The translations under genes were made by a program, and so were the position numbers. Shown piece after piece: positions 41,437 through 50,985 of a stretch of 64,000 nt of DNA. Within the stretch, counting starts at the first letter, position 1, and each line of letters begins with the position of its first letter. The notes below the pieces were generated by a model. That model saw only the letters and a list, made by a program, of their open reading frames with translations. It did not search any database and was not told the DNA's origin. This DNA is from Caldifermentibacillus hisashii (GTDB lineage: Bacteria; Bacillota; Bacilli; Bacillales; Caldibacillaceae): the NCBI RefSeq assembly GCF_027568575.1, contig NZ_JANUVP010000011.1, one strand, 5' to 3'.

Positions 41437-42759
41437 TTAATTATATCTTTTTCTTTTGATTGAAGAAGGAATCTTCAATTGCTCGCGGTATTTGGTAACT
41501 GTTCTTCTCGAAACACGTATCCCCTTTTTTTCGAGCAGCTTGACAATTTCTTGGTCCGAATAAGGTGATTTTTTATTTTCTTGGTCAATCATATCGCGAA
41601 TTTCATTTTTTACCTGTTCGGTTGATATGGCATCATTACCGGTTGCTGTTTTTGCTCCGGTTGTAAACAGTTTTCGCAGAGGAATCGTTCCAATTGGTGT
41701 ACGGGCATATTTGTTTTTTGCAATTCGAGATATGGTTGATTCATGAACGCCGATTTTTTCTGCAACATTATTCATGGTCATCGGTTTTAATTCTTTCTTA
41801 CTCCCCAATAGGTATGGTTCTTGCATCTCTATAATTGCACGCATCATGTTGATCATTGTTGTTTTTCTTTGTTCGATACTTTGTTTCAACCATTGGATCT
41901 GTTGATATTTTTCTTTCACATAAGATTTTACCATTGGTTCAGGTTGTTGCATCAATTCATGATAGTAACCTTCATTAATGTTTATATGAAAATAGGAATC
42001 TTCTGCTACATGAATATGCCAAATATCTTCCTTTTTTTCAATGATTATATCCGGTATCACATATTCGGTTCGCTCATTAGATATTAGTGCGCCCGGTCGA
42101 GGTTCCAATGTTTGAATCAGATCAAAAAGTCGTTGAATTTCATTTAATGAGATGTTTAATTCTTTTTCAATTTTTTTCCACTTTTTATAAGCAAAATCGT
42201 CGAAATAATGTTCCACGATTTCTATAAGCCGTGGGTCTGCGTTTTCATTCCGCCTTAGCTGCAATATAATACATTCTTGTAAATTCCTTGCCCCGATACC
42301 CGCCGGTTCAAGACTTTGGATTATATTAAGGGCTTTTTCACCTATTTCCCTCGGTAAATTTAAAATCCGGCTGGCTTCATCTATATCAATTTCTAAATAA
42401 CCATTGTCATTTAAATTGTTGATTAAAAATGTGACATAGTTTTTTTCTGCTGAAGAAAGATTTTTTGTCAATAATTGATCTTGTAAATAATTTGACAGGC
42501 TGGGCAAATGGTCGGGGATAAAAGCTTCAAAATTGCCTGCGCTTGCTGATTGTTTTTTTCTTTTTTTCAAGGATTTTTGACTAAAAGTGGAATAATAATT
42601 CATTTCGACTTCCAGCAGCGGATTTTCTGTCGCTATTTGTTCAACAAAACCGGCTAATTCCATGGAAGTATATTGGAGTAACGAAATCGCCTGGACAAGT
42701 TCCTGTGACATATTTAATTTTAATGCTTGTTGTTGGAACATTCCATATTCGATATTCAT
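41437..42759 (-). CDS. rpoN: RNA polymerase sigma-54 factor (SigL)
   Basis: The product has 440 residues. The glutamine-rich N-terminus (FQQQALKLNMSQELVQAISLLQ) binds activators, the central part binds core polymerase, and the C-terminus has the helix-turn-helix (MNNVAEKIGVHESTISRIA) and the RpoN box (SRRTVTKYREQL). The second ATG, at 42759, has GGGAG at a normal distance; the first is 2 bases from it. It needs AAA+ activators; none with a GAFTGA motif is encoded in this window. Confidence 0.96.
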   Translation of the reverse strand: MNIEYGMFQQQALKLNMSQELVQAISLLQYTSMELAGFVEQIATENPLLEVEMNYYSTFSQKSLKKRKKQSASAGNFEAFIPDHLPSLSNYLQDQLLTKNLSSAEKNYVTFLINNLNDNGYLEIDIDEASRILNLPREIGEKALNIIQSLEPAGIGARNLQECIILQLRRNENADPRLIEIVEHYFDDFAYKKWKKIEKELNISLNEIQRLFDLIQTLEPRPGALISNERTEYVIPDIIIEKKEDIWHIHVAEDSYFHININEGYYHELMQQPEPMVKSYVKEKYQQIQWLKQSIEQRKTTMINMMRAIIEMQEPYLLGSKKELKPMTMNNVAEKIGVHESTISRIAKNKYARTPIGTIPLRKLFTTGAKTATGNDAISTEQVKNEIRDMIDQENKKSPYSDQEIVKLLEKKGIRVSRRTVTKYREQLKIPSSIKRKRYN

Positions 42760-42977
42760 ATACATCTCTCCCTTATTCTCATTGTAAGGGTTTTCTTCAA
42801 AATCGAAAACAAAAATCGACCAATTTAAGAAAATTATTTATTTCCAACTTTACTAAGGTAGCCCAATTGCGGCGTGCATGCATACAGGCGAAAAACGAAA
42901 CGGCCAGTAACATTTTCCCTCTTGATTAATTATTGCGTTTGAATTATAATAGTTTTTGTTCGTCAGTAATACAGTTT

Positions 42978-43049
42978 GCCCTCGTGGTGTAACGGATAGC
43001 ACGCAAGATTCCGGTTCTTGAAATGTGGGTTCGATTCCTGCCGAGGGCG
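42978..43049 (+). tRNA. tRNA-Arg (anticodon CCG)
   Basis: The acceptor stem GCCCTCG/CGAGGGC, D arm, anticodon stem CAAGA/TCTTG with loop TTCCGGT and T arm GTGGG-TTCGATT-CCTGC fold properly. The CCA is not encoded. The same tRNA sits near clpP in Bacillus subtilis. Confidence 0.95.
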
Positions 43050-43060
43050 TTCAAACACTG

Positions 43061-43098
43061 AATACCATTACGTTTATAAGACGTAGTGGTATTTTTTT
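43061..43098 (+). terminator. Intrinsic terminator after tRNA-Arg
   Basis: AATACCATTACGT pairs with ACGTAGTGGTATT with one G-T pair and is followed by TTTTTT. Confidence 0.85.
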
Positions 43099-43133
43099 AT
43101 ACATAATATAAGTGAGAAAACTTTTTAAAAGTA

Positions 43134-43421
43134 TTACGAATTATAAGTAGCATTGCGGAATGGCGGCATCCATACCTCAACAAGATCAACAACTTGATTC
43201 GATTCTGTTTTTATATCTGTTGCTTTTGAAGGTGCGGGGATCGATACACTATCTTCCTCCATACCGTATAAATGATGCGCCATTGCTTCTTTTGCCATAG
43301 CTAACGCTTCTTCATTCGTGCCACCAAAAGTTAAGCAACCAAGTAAGTCCGGAAACTCTACTGAAATTCCATCTTCCGCATAATCAAAAATTGCAGGATA
43401 AATATATCGGTTTTTTCCCAT
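43134..43421 (-). CDS. HicB-family antitoxin-like protein without HicA
   Basis: The product has 95 residues. The partial RNase-H-like fold of HicB is clear: YPAIFDYAEDGISVEFPDLLGCLTFG, then the helix NEEALAMAKEAMAHHL. HicB normally neutralises the mRNA interferase HicA. No HicA-like frame (about 60 residues with a conserved G-H motif) lies on either side. There is also no C-terminal DNA-binding domain. The ATG at 43421 has AAAGGAGG upstream. It may have been recruited to another role, or act on a toxin elsewhere. Confidence 0.85.
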   Translation of the reverse strand: MGKNRYIYPAIFDYAEDGISVEFPDLLGCLTFGGTNEEALAMAKEAMAHHLYGMEEDSVSIPAPSKATDIKTESNQVVDLVEVWMPPFRNATYNS

Positions 43422-43550
43422 ATTTCTTCCTCCTTTTAAGAGAATTTTATTCAAGTCCTGCTTGTTTTAATATGTTCTTTTAGGTTTAAAATAACATATA
43501 CTTGGTAATATTTGAAGGAGAAATCAATTCTTTTTCTTTGTAGCCTTATG

Positions 43551-43590
43551 TTTGACCTTTATTGACCTTTGTTGTAGAATGTACATATAT
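43551..43590 (+). promoter_or_regulatory. CtsR operator and promoter of clpP
   Basis: TTTGACCTTTATTGACCTTT (43551-43570) is the reverse complement of the CtsR box (RGTCAAANANRGTCAAA) with one deviation. Its TTGACC (43562-43567) also serves as a -35; a weak -10 follows near 43585. ClpP would be induced by heat and protein stress when CtsR is released. Confidence 0.85.
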
Positions 43591-43648
43591 TAGATTGAAA
43601 ACCTTTGGCAATTAGTAAAAGGGAATTTCAATTAAAGGAGGATAAAAA

Positions 43649-44242
43649 ATGAATTTAATTCCTACAGTTATTGAACAAACAAGTCGCGGGGAACGTGCAT
43701 ATGATATTTATTCCCGACTTTTGAAAGACCGGATTATTATTCTCGGCGGGCAAATTGATGATGTCTCGGCCAACTCGATTGTTGCCCAATTATTATTCCT
43801 GGATGCCGAAAACCCGGAGAAAGATATTTCCCTTTATATTAACAGTCCCGGTGGAAGTGTAACAGCAGGTATGGCTATTTATGATACGATGAATTTTGTT
43901 AAAGCAGATGTCCAAACCATTTGTATCGGAATGGCCGCATCTATGGGTGCATTCCTGCTTTCTTCAGGTGCAAAAGGGAAACGTTATGCTTTACCAAACG
44001 CAGAAGTCATGATTCACCAACCACTGGGCGGTGCTCAAGGTCAAGCAACAGAAATTGAAATTGCAGCAAGACATATTTTATATACTCGTGATAAATTAAA
44101 TAAAATCTTGGCTGAAAATACCGGTCAACCCTTGGAAGTCATTGAAAGGGATACAGACCGCGATAACTTTATGTCTGCAGAAAGAGCAAAAGAATATGGA
44201 TTGATTGACCACATCATCAGTCGAAATACAATTGGAAAATAG
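43649..44242 (+). CDS. clpP: ATP-dependent Clp protease proteolytic subunit
   Basis: The product has 197 residues, the usual length. The catalytic serine is in GMAASMGAFLLSSG, the histidine in MIHQPLGGAQG and the aspartate in ERDTDRDNFMSAEA-like sequence near the C-terminus. It forms the tetradecamer that works with ClpX, ClpC or ClpE. AAAGGAGG precedes the ATG. A CtsR box lies upstream and a strong terminator directly downstream. Confidence 0.98.
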   Translation: MNLIPTVIEQTSRGERAYDIYSRLLKDRIIILGGQIDDVSANSIVAQLLFLDAENPEKDISLYINSPGGSVTAGMAIYDTMNFVKADVQTICIGMAASMGAFLLSSGAKGKRYALPNAEVMIHQPLGGAQGQATEIEIAARHILYTRDKLNKILAENTGQPLEVIERDTDRDNFMSAERAKEYGLIDHIISRNTIGK

Positions 44243-44244
44243 TC

Positions 44245-44274
44245 AAAAAACCGGGTAATGCGCCCGGTTTTTTT
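44245..44274 (+). terminator. Intrinsic terminator of clpP
   Basis: AAAAAACCGGG-TAATGCG-CCCGGTTTTTTT, immediately after the stop codon. Confidence 0.9.
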
Positions 44275-44284
44275 CTGGATGACG

Positions 44285-44355
44285 AAAAAAGCTGTCATAA
44301 CCGTAACCGCTTCATTCATTTTAAAAAAACAGGCAGGTATTTGACAGCTTTTTTT
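44285..44355 (-). terminator. Long terminator hairpin after crh
   Basis: AAAAAAGCTGTCA and TGACAGCTTTTTTT form the ends of a 71-base hairpin with a large loop. The T run on the minus strand ends the rapZ-yvcK-whiA-crh transcript. Confidence 0.7.
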
Positions 44356-44373
44356 TGCTTTATCAAAAACAAA

Positions 44374-44634
44374 TTAATTATTTTCATCTTCAACAAATTT
44401 CGTTAATACTTCCAACGCTTCTGCCTCATCACTACCATCGGCAATTATTTTAATTGTTTTCCCGGAACCTATCGCTAAACTCATAATCCCCATAATACTT
44501 TTGGCATTGACTGTTCGACTTTCACTTTCAATTGAAATATCAGATGAAAACCGATTCGCCTCCTGGACAAATAATGCTGCCGGTCGAGCTTGCAGGCCGG
44601 ATTTTAATTTTACTTTCACATTTTTTTCTAACAT
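44374..44634 (-). CDS. crh: HPr-like protein Crh
   Basis: The product has 86 residues and the HPr fold. Residue 15 is glutamine (GLQARPAALF) in place of the histidine that PTS enzyme I phosphorylates, while Ser46 (AKSIMGIMSL) is kept. This is the signature of Crh, which acts only as a catabolite co-repressor with CcpA after phosphorylation by HPr kinase (gene at 54112). AAAGGAGG-like sequence precedes the start. Confidence 0.96.
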   Translation of the reverse strand: MLEKNVKVKLKSGLQARPAALFVQEANRFSSDISIESESRTVNAKSIMGIMSLAIGSGKTIKIIADGSDEAEALEVLTKFVEDENN

Positions 44635-44778
44635 AATCCTTTCCTCCTTGATAAATGTATATATCTATGAATCTTTTAATTTTCCGGATAAAGGGGAACT
44701 TCAATCTAAGGGGGAAACAATATCCCCCCACCGATTATTCGTATAAAGAAAAACTTGAGTGCCCGATCCTTTAAAAAA

Positions 44779-45726
44779 TTATTTAAAGTGAACGGTTTGA
44801 CCCGCTCGCAGCTTTTCTGCAATTTCGTCAATTTTTCTTAACCGGTGATTAATCCCCGACTTACTAATTCCTCCTGATACCATTTCACCCAATTCTTTCA
44901 ACGTCACATCTTGGTATTCAATTCTTAATTTTGCGATTTCCCTCAGCTTTTCCGGTAGCGAATCCAGTCCAATCGTTTGATCAATAAATTTAATATTTTC
45001 TACTTGTCTGATAGCCGCTCCAATCGTTTTGTTCAAATTTGCGGTTTCACAGTTTACCAAGCGATTCACTGAGTTTCTCATATCCCGGACTATGCGGACA
45101 TCCTCAAATCTTAACAACGCATTGTGTGCACCAATAATGCCCAGAAAATCGGAAATTTTTTCAGCTTCCTTCAAGTAAGTAATCCAACCCTTTTTCCGCT
45201 CCAAAGTTTTGCTGTTTAATGAGAAAGAGTTGAGAAGCTCACACAACGCCTCACTATGATCCTTATATAATGTAAAAATCTCTAAATGATATGAAGAGGT
45301 TTCGGGATTATTAATTGAACCACCTGCTAAAAAAGCACCTCTTAAATAAGCCCTTTTGCAACTTTCCTTTTGAATCAGTTCGGGGGCTATTTGATGATGA
45401 AATTCAAATCCTTCATCAATAATAGAAAGGTCTTTTAAAATTTCCTTGACCTGGTCAATTAACCGAACAATATAGACGTTGTTTTTTTTCAACCTCATTT
45501 TTTTCCTGACAAATAATTCCACATCCACTTGGTAGTGTTTTTTTAAAAGCGAGTAGATCCGGCGCGCAATGGCTGCATTTTCTGTTTGGATATCGACAAC
45601 AAGTCGTTGATTCGTAAAAGAAACGGCACCGTTCATACGAATTAATGCAGATAGTTCCGATTTGCTGCAGGTGTCGTCGATCGGTAAATTGGTTAATTCT
45701 TTTTTTACATCTGAGGCAAAAGACAA
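44779..45726 (-). CDS. whiA: DNA-binding protein WhiA
   Basis: The product has 315 residues. An N-terminal LAGLIDADG-endonuclease-like fold without catalytic residues (RAYLRGAFLAGGSINNPE) is followed by a C-terminal helix-turn-helix (TLKELGEMVSGGISKSGINHRLRK). The start is the TTG at 45726, giving M-SFASDVKKEL as in other bacilli, with GGAGG 8 bases upstream. In Bacillus it affects cell division and chromosome segregation. It lies between yvcK and crh in a conserved operon. Confidence 0.96.
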   Translation of the reverse strand: MSFASDVKKELTNLPIDDTCSKSELSALIRMNGAVSFTNQRLVVDIQTENAAIARRIYSLLKKHYQVDVELFVRKKMRLKKNNVYIVRLIDQVKEILKDLSIIDEGFEFHHQIAPELIQKESCKRAYLRGAFLAGGSINNPETSSYHLEIFTLYKDHSEALCELLNSFSLNSKTLERKKGWITYLKEAEKISDFLGIIGAHNALLRFEDVRIVRDMRNSVNRLVNCETANLNKTIGAAIRQVENIKFIDQTIGLDSLPEKLREIAKLRIEYQDVTLKELGEMVSGGISKSGINHRLRKIDEIAEKLRAGQTVHFK

Positions 45727-45755
45727 TCCCCTAACCTCCATTCATACATCTAATA

Positions 45756-46736
45756 CTACGATTGAAAGCGGTTTTTTGTTTCATTTTCTAAGATATTAAA
45801 TATTAATTGCGATAAAGTTTTTGTATCATGTCGCAAAAAGCCGTCGGTTAAGGTTGCAATCGAATCGGCAATAATTTCGATTCCAAGTTTCTCTAAATTA
45901 TCATAATCAATCTTTACCGGATCTGCGTATTCACCTTTATATCGCAATTTTACCGAATCTGGAATGTAGCCGTTATTAACGATGATTTTTTGGATGGAGT
46001 ATGGTTCAGTATGATCATAAATTGCTTTCACATGATCACTTGCAGAAAAACCGCCTGTTTCACCTTTTTGTGTCATTAAATTACATATATACACCTTTTT
46101 CGCCTTTGCCTTGGCGAGCTCATTCCCAATTTCAGGGACAATTAGGTTAGGCAAGATGCTTGTATAAAGCGAACCGGGTCCGATTACAATAAGATCCGCT
46201 TCTCGAATGGCATATAATGTTTCGGGTAACGGATGAATATGGTCAGGGGTTAAAAATACCCGCTTAATTCTTTTGCCGTATAGCGGTATTTTTGATTCTC
46301 CATGAATAATCACCCCATCCTCCATTTCGGCATGAAGGACAACACTTTGGTTTGCTGATGGCAATACTCTGCCCTTCACATTGAGTACCCTGCTTAATTC
46401 ATGAACCGCATGTGCAAAATTTCCGGTAATGTTCGTCATCGCTGCCAACATTAAGTTACCTAATGAATGACCGGACAAATCACTATTCGTCTCAAAACGA
46501 TGTTGAAATAACTCCTCGATTAACGGCTCAACTTCTGAAAGTGCTGCGAGAACATTTCTAATATCTCCCGGAGGCGGTATTCGGAAATCTTCACGTAAGC
46601 GTCCGGAGCTGCCGCCATCATCAGCAACTGTAACAATAGCCGTAATGTCCACCGGAAATCTTTTCATACCACGCAATAATACCGGAAGACCGGTGCCTCC
46701 ACCGATGATCACAATTCTTGGTTGACTAATATTCAT
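45756..46736 (-). CDS. yvcK: YvcK family protein (gluconeogenesis factor; UDP-sugar-binding)
   Basis: The product has 326 residues. The N-terminal PRIVIIGGGTGLPVLLRG, VTVADDGGSSGRLR and GDIRNVLAAL are typical of the CofD-like YvcK family, needed for growth on gluconeogenic carbon and for cell shape. The ATG at 46736 overlaps the rapZ 3' end by 11 bases and has AAAGGA upstream. Confidence 0.95.
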   Translation of the reverse strand: MNISQPRIVIIGGGTGLPVLLRGMKRFPVDITAIVTVADDGGSSGRLREDFRIPPPGDIRNVLAALSEVEPLIEELFQHRFETNSDLSGHSLGNLMLAAMTNITGNFAHAVHELSRVLNVKGRVLPSANQSVVLHAEMEDGVIIHGESKIPLYGKRIKRVFLTPDHIHPLPETLYAIREADLIVIGPGSLYTSILPNLIVPEIGNELAKAKAKKVYICNLMTQKGETGGFSASDHVKAIYDHTEPYSIQKIIVNNGYIPDSVKLRYKGEYADPVKIDYDNLEKLGIEIIADSIATLTDGFLRHDTKTLSQLIFNILENETKNRFQS

Positions 46737-47634
46737 GTTTCTGAATCCTTTCATTTGCAATTTCTCTATGGGACACTTGTACTTGATAATCTTTTGCCAA
46801 TTTTTCACCCAAATACTTGGCAATGGCGACTGATCGATGCTGGCCACCTGTACAACCGATCGCAATTACCAGTTGACTTTTTCCTTCTCGTTTATACAAC
46901 GGTAACATAAAAGATAATAAATCCGATATCTTTTCTAAAAATTTACTTGTATCCGTCCATTTCATTACATATTCATATACATCCTGATCGAGCCCTGTTT
47001 TCGGACGTAATTGTTCAATATAAAATGGATTTGGTAAAAATCGGACATCAAAAACTAAATCTGCGTCGATCGGAATCCCATGTTTAAAACCAAAAGAGAT
47101 TACATTTACCGTAAATAAATTTTGCCTGCTGTTGGTAAATTTTTCTGTGATTTTTTCACGCAATTCTTTCGGCTTTAACTCGGATGTGTTTATAATTGTT
47201 TGTGCTCTTGCCTTTAACTCTTCCAGTAATTGTCGCTCATTACGAATCCCGTCTAGCGGCAATCCCGATTTGGCCAATGGGTGAAAACGGCGCGTTTCTT
47301 TATACCTTCTTACCAAAGTGGCGTCATCGGCATCTAAAAATAATATATGTGGGGTTAGCCATGAGTAATGTTGCAATTCATCCAAAACGTGAATTAATTG
47401 TTCAAAAAATTCACGACCGCGTAAGTCCATAACCAAAGCAACCTTATTCATTTTATTCTTGGATTCTCTCATTAACTCTAAAAATTTCGGCAAAAGACTT
47501 GGTGGTAAATTATCGACACAAAAAAAACCGAGATCCTCAAAACTTTGAATAGCAACCGTTTTGCCGGCACCACTCATTCCGGTTATAATAACTATTTGCA
47601 ACTCATTGGAATTTTCCACTGTTCTTACCACCAT
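46726..47634 (-). CDS. rapZ: RNase adapter-like nucleotide-binding protein RapZ/YvcJ
   Basis: The product is about 300 residues. A Walker A (ITGMSGAGKTVAIQSFEDLG) opens an NTPase domain, and the C-terminal domain contains IAIGCTGGQHRSVAIAKYL. Bacillus YvcJ hydrolyses GTP and influences competence; in enterobacteria RapZ guides small-RNA decay. A GTG at 47619 with GGTGG upstream is an alternative start to the ATG at 47634, which is only a few bases from AAAGGA. Confidence 0.94.
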   Translation of the reverse strand: MVVRTVENSNELQIVIITGMSGAGKTVAIQSFEDLGFFCVDNLPPSLLPKFLELMRESKNKMNKVALVMDLRGREFFEQLIHVLDELQHYSWLTPHILFLDADDATLVRRYKETRRFHPLAKSGLPLDGIRNERQLLEELKARAQTIINTSELKPKELREKITEKFTNSRQNLFTVNVISFGFKHGIPIDADLVFDVRFLPNPFYIEQLRPKTGLDQDVYEYVMKWTDTSKFLEKISDLLSFMLPLYKREGKSQLVIAIGCTGGQHRSVAIAKYLGEKLAKDYQVQVSHREIANERIQKHEY

Positions 47635-47720
47635 TCCTTTTAAAATTATTTACAACGTATCGATTGAACGATGAACGGGCACCAGAGTCCCTTTTATAAA
47701 TTTGGTAAATATTAGATTTA

Positions 47721-48170
47721 TCAATCCAACTTTTGTGATATTAGCTGGAAATCTTTTGTGTAATGGAATGTACCAAACTGAACATTTTCCCCAAATAAGG
47801 CTTGTTGAATAATCAATCGATCTCCTTCAGCCATCGGTAATTCACCTAATTGATCTACCGGATGCCATTGCAGCTTTCCTTCCCTTGTTACTTTTTTTTG
47901 TATGCCGTCACCTTGATTCGTAAAAAAAGTAAACATCATCCATTCGGAAAACTTATCATCATCTTCTATTAGAAAGGTGTATATGCCTTTTATGATGGGA
48001 TCGTGAATTTGAATTCCTGTCTCCTCCCCATATTCACGGATGGCTGCTGCTTTTACGGTTTCTTTCGGCTCTACTTTTCCACCCGGTATCGCCCACCAGC
48101 CGCGACGAGGTTTTTGCAACAACAAGATTTCCCCGTTTTTCATATATATACAATTTGCAACTCTTTGCAT
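47721..48170 (-). CDS. Nudix hydrolase YvcI
   Basis: The product is about 149 residues. The Nudix box is GGKVEPKETVKAAAIREYGEETG, with the MutT-type N-terminus VANCIYMKNGEILLLQKPRRGWWAIPG. It probably sanitises an oxidised nucleotide; related Bacillus NdxA/YvcI act on 8-oxo-type or diphosphate substrates. The ATG at 48170 is used here; a GTG at 48179 is in frame and nearer a GGAG. It starts the yvcI-rapZ-yvcK-whiA-crh cluster. Confidence 0.9.
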   Translation of the reverse strand: MQRVANCIYMKNGEILLLQKPRRGWWAIPGGKVEPKETVKAAAIREYGEETGIQIHDPIIKGIYTFLIEDDDKFSEWMMFTFFTNQGDGIQKKVTREGKLQWHPVDQLGELPMAEGDRLIIQQALFGENVQFGTFHYTKDFQLISQKLD

Positions 48171-48604
48171 TTTTCTCACTCACTCCAGATCATATAATCA
48201 AGTCAACTCAATAGTAATTGCTATTTGGTCGACCGGCTTTTTGACACTGTGAATTTCACCATAATGATTGTCAAGGCAAATCATTGTATCATTACTTAAC
48301 TAATATTATTATACTATACCTTATCACATGCAAACAATGAAGTGAATGAATAATCATTACCTGAAGAAATAAGCGATAAAGTCTAACAAACTGTGTGGGT
48401 GTTGATTTCCCCTATTTATTGTAAACGTAAAAAAAAGTACAGGATATCACCTGTACCAAAAAAATATATTTAAAAGGGGGTCAATTTCTTCATACCTTTA
48501 TAATACTCTTTCTTTGTTTCATACGTGTTACAGTAGCGTTAAACGACGATTACTTTTTTTCTTTAAATTGTTAACGAAACAATGAACCCTCTTCAACTTT
48601 GATG
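48171..48604. other. Gap of about 430 bases with the trxB terminator
   Basis: The hairpin GTACAGG-ATATCA-CCTGTAC (48437-48456) is followed on the minus strand by eight T and ends the trxB transcript. The remainder, up to yvcI, is the upstream region of that operon; no gene is seen. Confidence 0.6.
48429..48456 (-). terminator. Intrinsic terminator after trxB
   Basis: GTACAGG / CCTGTAC stem with a 6-base loop and TTTTTTTT on the minus strand, about 150 bases past the trxB stop. Confidence 0.8.
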
Positions 48605-49546
48605 TTACTTTATTTGTTCTAAAAGTTCCTCAATATAATGTTGAGCACTTTGAGCGGCAATACTTCCATCACCCGTTGCCGTTACGATTTGGCGAAGTTG
48701 TTTTTCACGTACATCACCGGCCGCAAAAATTCCGGGAACTTTTGTTTCCATTAACTCATTTGTTTCAATATAACCGGCTTCATTCGTAATTCCTAAATTT
48801 TCAAAAGGCTTTGTCAAAGGGATCATCCCAATATAAATAAATACTCCGTCACAAGGAAATTCTTTTTCAGTGCCATCAACTGTAGAAACTAAGGTGACAC
48901 TGCCGACTTTGCCATCCTTTTCGTTAATCGCCTTAACCGTATGATTCCAAATAAAGTCTACTTTTTCATTGGCAAATGCACGATCTTGTAAAATCTTTTG
49001 TGCCCGCAACTGATCACGTCGGTGTACAATCGTTACCTTTTCAGCAAATCTCGTTAAGTATACGCCCTCTTCAACAGCAGAGTCACCACCACCGACGACC
49101 ACCAATTGTTTATTTTTGAAAAAAGCACCGTCACAGACTGCACAGTACGAAACACCGCGTCCGCCCAGTTCATTTTCTCCCGGGACACCGAGTTTTTTAT
49201 ATTCGGCACCGGTCGCAATGATGATGGCTCTTGCCTTAAACTCTTTTGAGCCGGCTTTCACTATTTTAAATTCTTTCCCGTCAATAATTTCTTTAATATC
49301 GCCATATGCGTATTCGGCACCAAATTTTTTCGCATGTTCGAACATTTTATTAGAAAGGTCCGGACCTAAAATTGAATCATAACCGGGATAATTCTCTACT
49401 TCTTCTGTATTCATCATTTGTCCACCCGGTACACCCCGTTCAATCATTAAGGTCGACAAATTGGCACGGGATGTATAGACAGCTGCAGTCATACCTGCAG
49501 GACCTGCCCCAATTATTATTACATCATAAATTTTATCCTCTGACAT
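48605..49546 (-). CDS. trxB: Thioredoxin-disulfide reductase
   Basis: The product has 313 residues. The FAD-binding VIIIGAGPAGMTAAVYTSRA, the redox pair CAVC in SYCAVCDGAFF, the NADPH-binding VVVGGGDSAVEEG and the C-terminal GIFAAGDVREKQLRQIVTA are all intact. It reduces thioredoxin with NADPH. The ATG at 49546 has GAGGAG 8 bases upstream. Confidence 0.97.
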   Translation of the reverse strand: MSEDKIYDVIIIGAGPAGMTAAVYTSRANLSTLMIERGVPGGQMMNTEEVENYPGYDSILGPDLSNKMFEHAKKFGAEYAYGDIKEIIDGKEFKIVKAGSKEFKARAIIIATGAEYKKLGVPGENELGGRGVSYCAVCDGAFFKNKQLVVVGGGDSAVEEGVYLTRFAEKVTIVHRRDQLRAQKILQDRAFANEKVDFIWNHTVKAINEKDGKVGSVTLVSTVDGTEKEFPCDGVFIYIGMIPLTKPFENLGITNEAGYIETNELMETKVPGIFAAGDVREKQLRQIVTATGDGSIAAQSAQHYIEELLEQIK

Positions 49547-49797
49547 TCTACACACTCCTCGTATTCCAGTGATATGGTATCAGGTATTGTTATGGACGGT
49601 TTAATCGGTTTTCGAATTCGTTTTATCGATGAGAATCTTTTTATGGACAGTTTGAACAGATTTCCTGTTCGTTATGCGTTATGTCCCTAAAGCTCAATAG
49701 ATTGACACCAATTACTATAAATTTGCAACAGATTCAAGTGCCCCTGTAGTTCTTGATACTACATAAATTTCAAACATTTTACCACTATTATGCTCAA

Positions 49798-50829
49798 TCA
49801 TTTCGTAAACATTGGTATTTCTTCATGTTTCCAAGGTTCCTGCCCGTCCTTTTCCGGATGTTCTAACAAGAGCTTCTTCCATGCTTTTTCTGCTAAATTC
49901 ATTTTTCCCATCTTATAGGCGGCATAGGCAAACCAATAATAAAAAATACCCTCAACTTCATTGCCGTCATGTAAAATTTTCTTGAGCCAATGATAGCCAA
50001 GTTCATATTGTTCTAAAATTAACAAAGTAACACCTAATTTATAACGATGATCAACAGAAATGGGATAAACTTTTTTTAATATATCTAATAACGGCTTTAC
50101 ATTCTTTCCTTTATAAAAATCAAGCACCGACAGATTACATAATGCATGTAAGTTTCCCGGGTTTTCTTCCAACACTCGTTGGAGTATCTCAACAGACTCT
50201 TTGGATTTTCCTTGATAAAAATAGGCCAATGCCAGATTGTTAAACGCAGGCCAAAAATTTGGGTACTCACGAATCATTTGTTCTAATAATGGAACTGCTC
50301 CATCAAAATCACCGTCTTCCATTAATTTTCGCGAATGTTCCTGTTTTTCAATCAGTTCATCTTCGTACTCCATATGATTTTCTGTCAAACAAGTCGTTTT
50401 TATTTCATCTGCTTCAAGAGATATGATTTCCAATAATTCCTGTGCATCACTTGTATATTCCCCATTTGGAGCTGATTTCAAATATTGTTTGACATGTTTC
50501 TTTGCTTCCATATAATTACCAATATAGGCATAATTATTTGCTAAAAAGTAGTGACATTCAACCATGTATGGATCGATTTCACTGAGGACTTTCAGTAAAA
50601 TTTTATTAGAAGAATCATATTCACCCATTTCAGTTAAAACAATGGCAAGTTGACAAGCAATAATTGGCTCAGTTGGTTCAAATTTCCAAGCACGAGCCAA
50701 ATACTTTTTTGCCTTTACCAAATCATTCCTTTCAAATGCTGCAATTCCCTTTGAAAAGAAAAATTCCCCTGAAGGATTGAACATTAAAATATTACCATCA
50801 ATATGATTATTGCTTACATTTTTACTCAC
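49798..50829 (-). CDS. Tetratricopeptide-repeat protein (YvcD-like)
   Basis: The product has 343 residues and is made almost entirely of TPR units (for example GIAAFERNDLVKAKKYLARAWKFEPTEP; FNNLALAYFYQGKSKESVEILQRVLEENPGN). There is no catalytic domain or signal peptide. It probably serves as a cytoplasmic protein-interaction scaffold; partner unknown. The start is the GTG at 50829 with GGAGG 7 bases upstream; the frame extends to 50892 without homology. Confidence 0.85.
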   Translation of the reverse strand: MSKNVSNNHIDGNILMFNPSGEFFFSKGIAAFERNDLVKAKKYLARAWKFEPTEPIIACQLAIVLTEMGEYDSSNKILLKVLSEIDPYMVECHYFLANNYAYIGNYMEAKKHVKQYLKSAPNGEYTSDAQELLEIISLEADEIKTTCLTENHMEYEDELIEKQEHSRKLMEDGDFDGAVPLLEQMIREYPNFWPAFNNLALAYFYQGKSKESVEILQRVLEENPGNLHALCNLSVLDFYKGKNVKPLLDILKKVYPISVDHRYKLGVTLLILEQYELGYHWLKKILHDGNEVEGIFYYWFAYAAYKMGKMNLAEKAWKKLLLEHPEKDGQEPWKHEEIPMFTK

Positions 50830-50985
50830 AAAACATCCTCCAAAAATCATGATGTATTTATATAATGATGTAATAAAGCAGTAGAGAAGCACACAGCCGG
50901 AAAAGTATCATTTTCTTCGTGCTCGGAAAAAGCCACTACTGGAAGATTCTTCGTCCCGCATTCAACATCACTTTAATGTAAAAAC

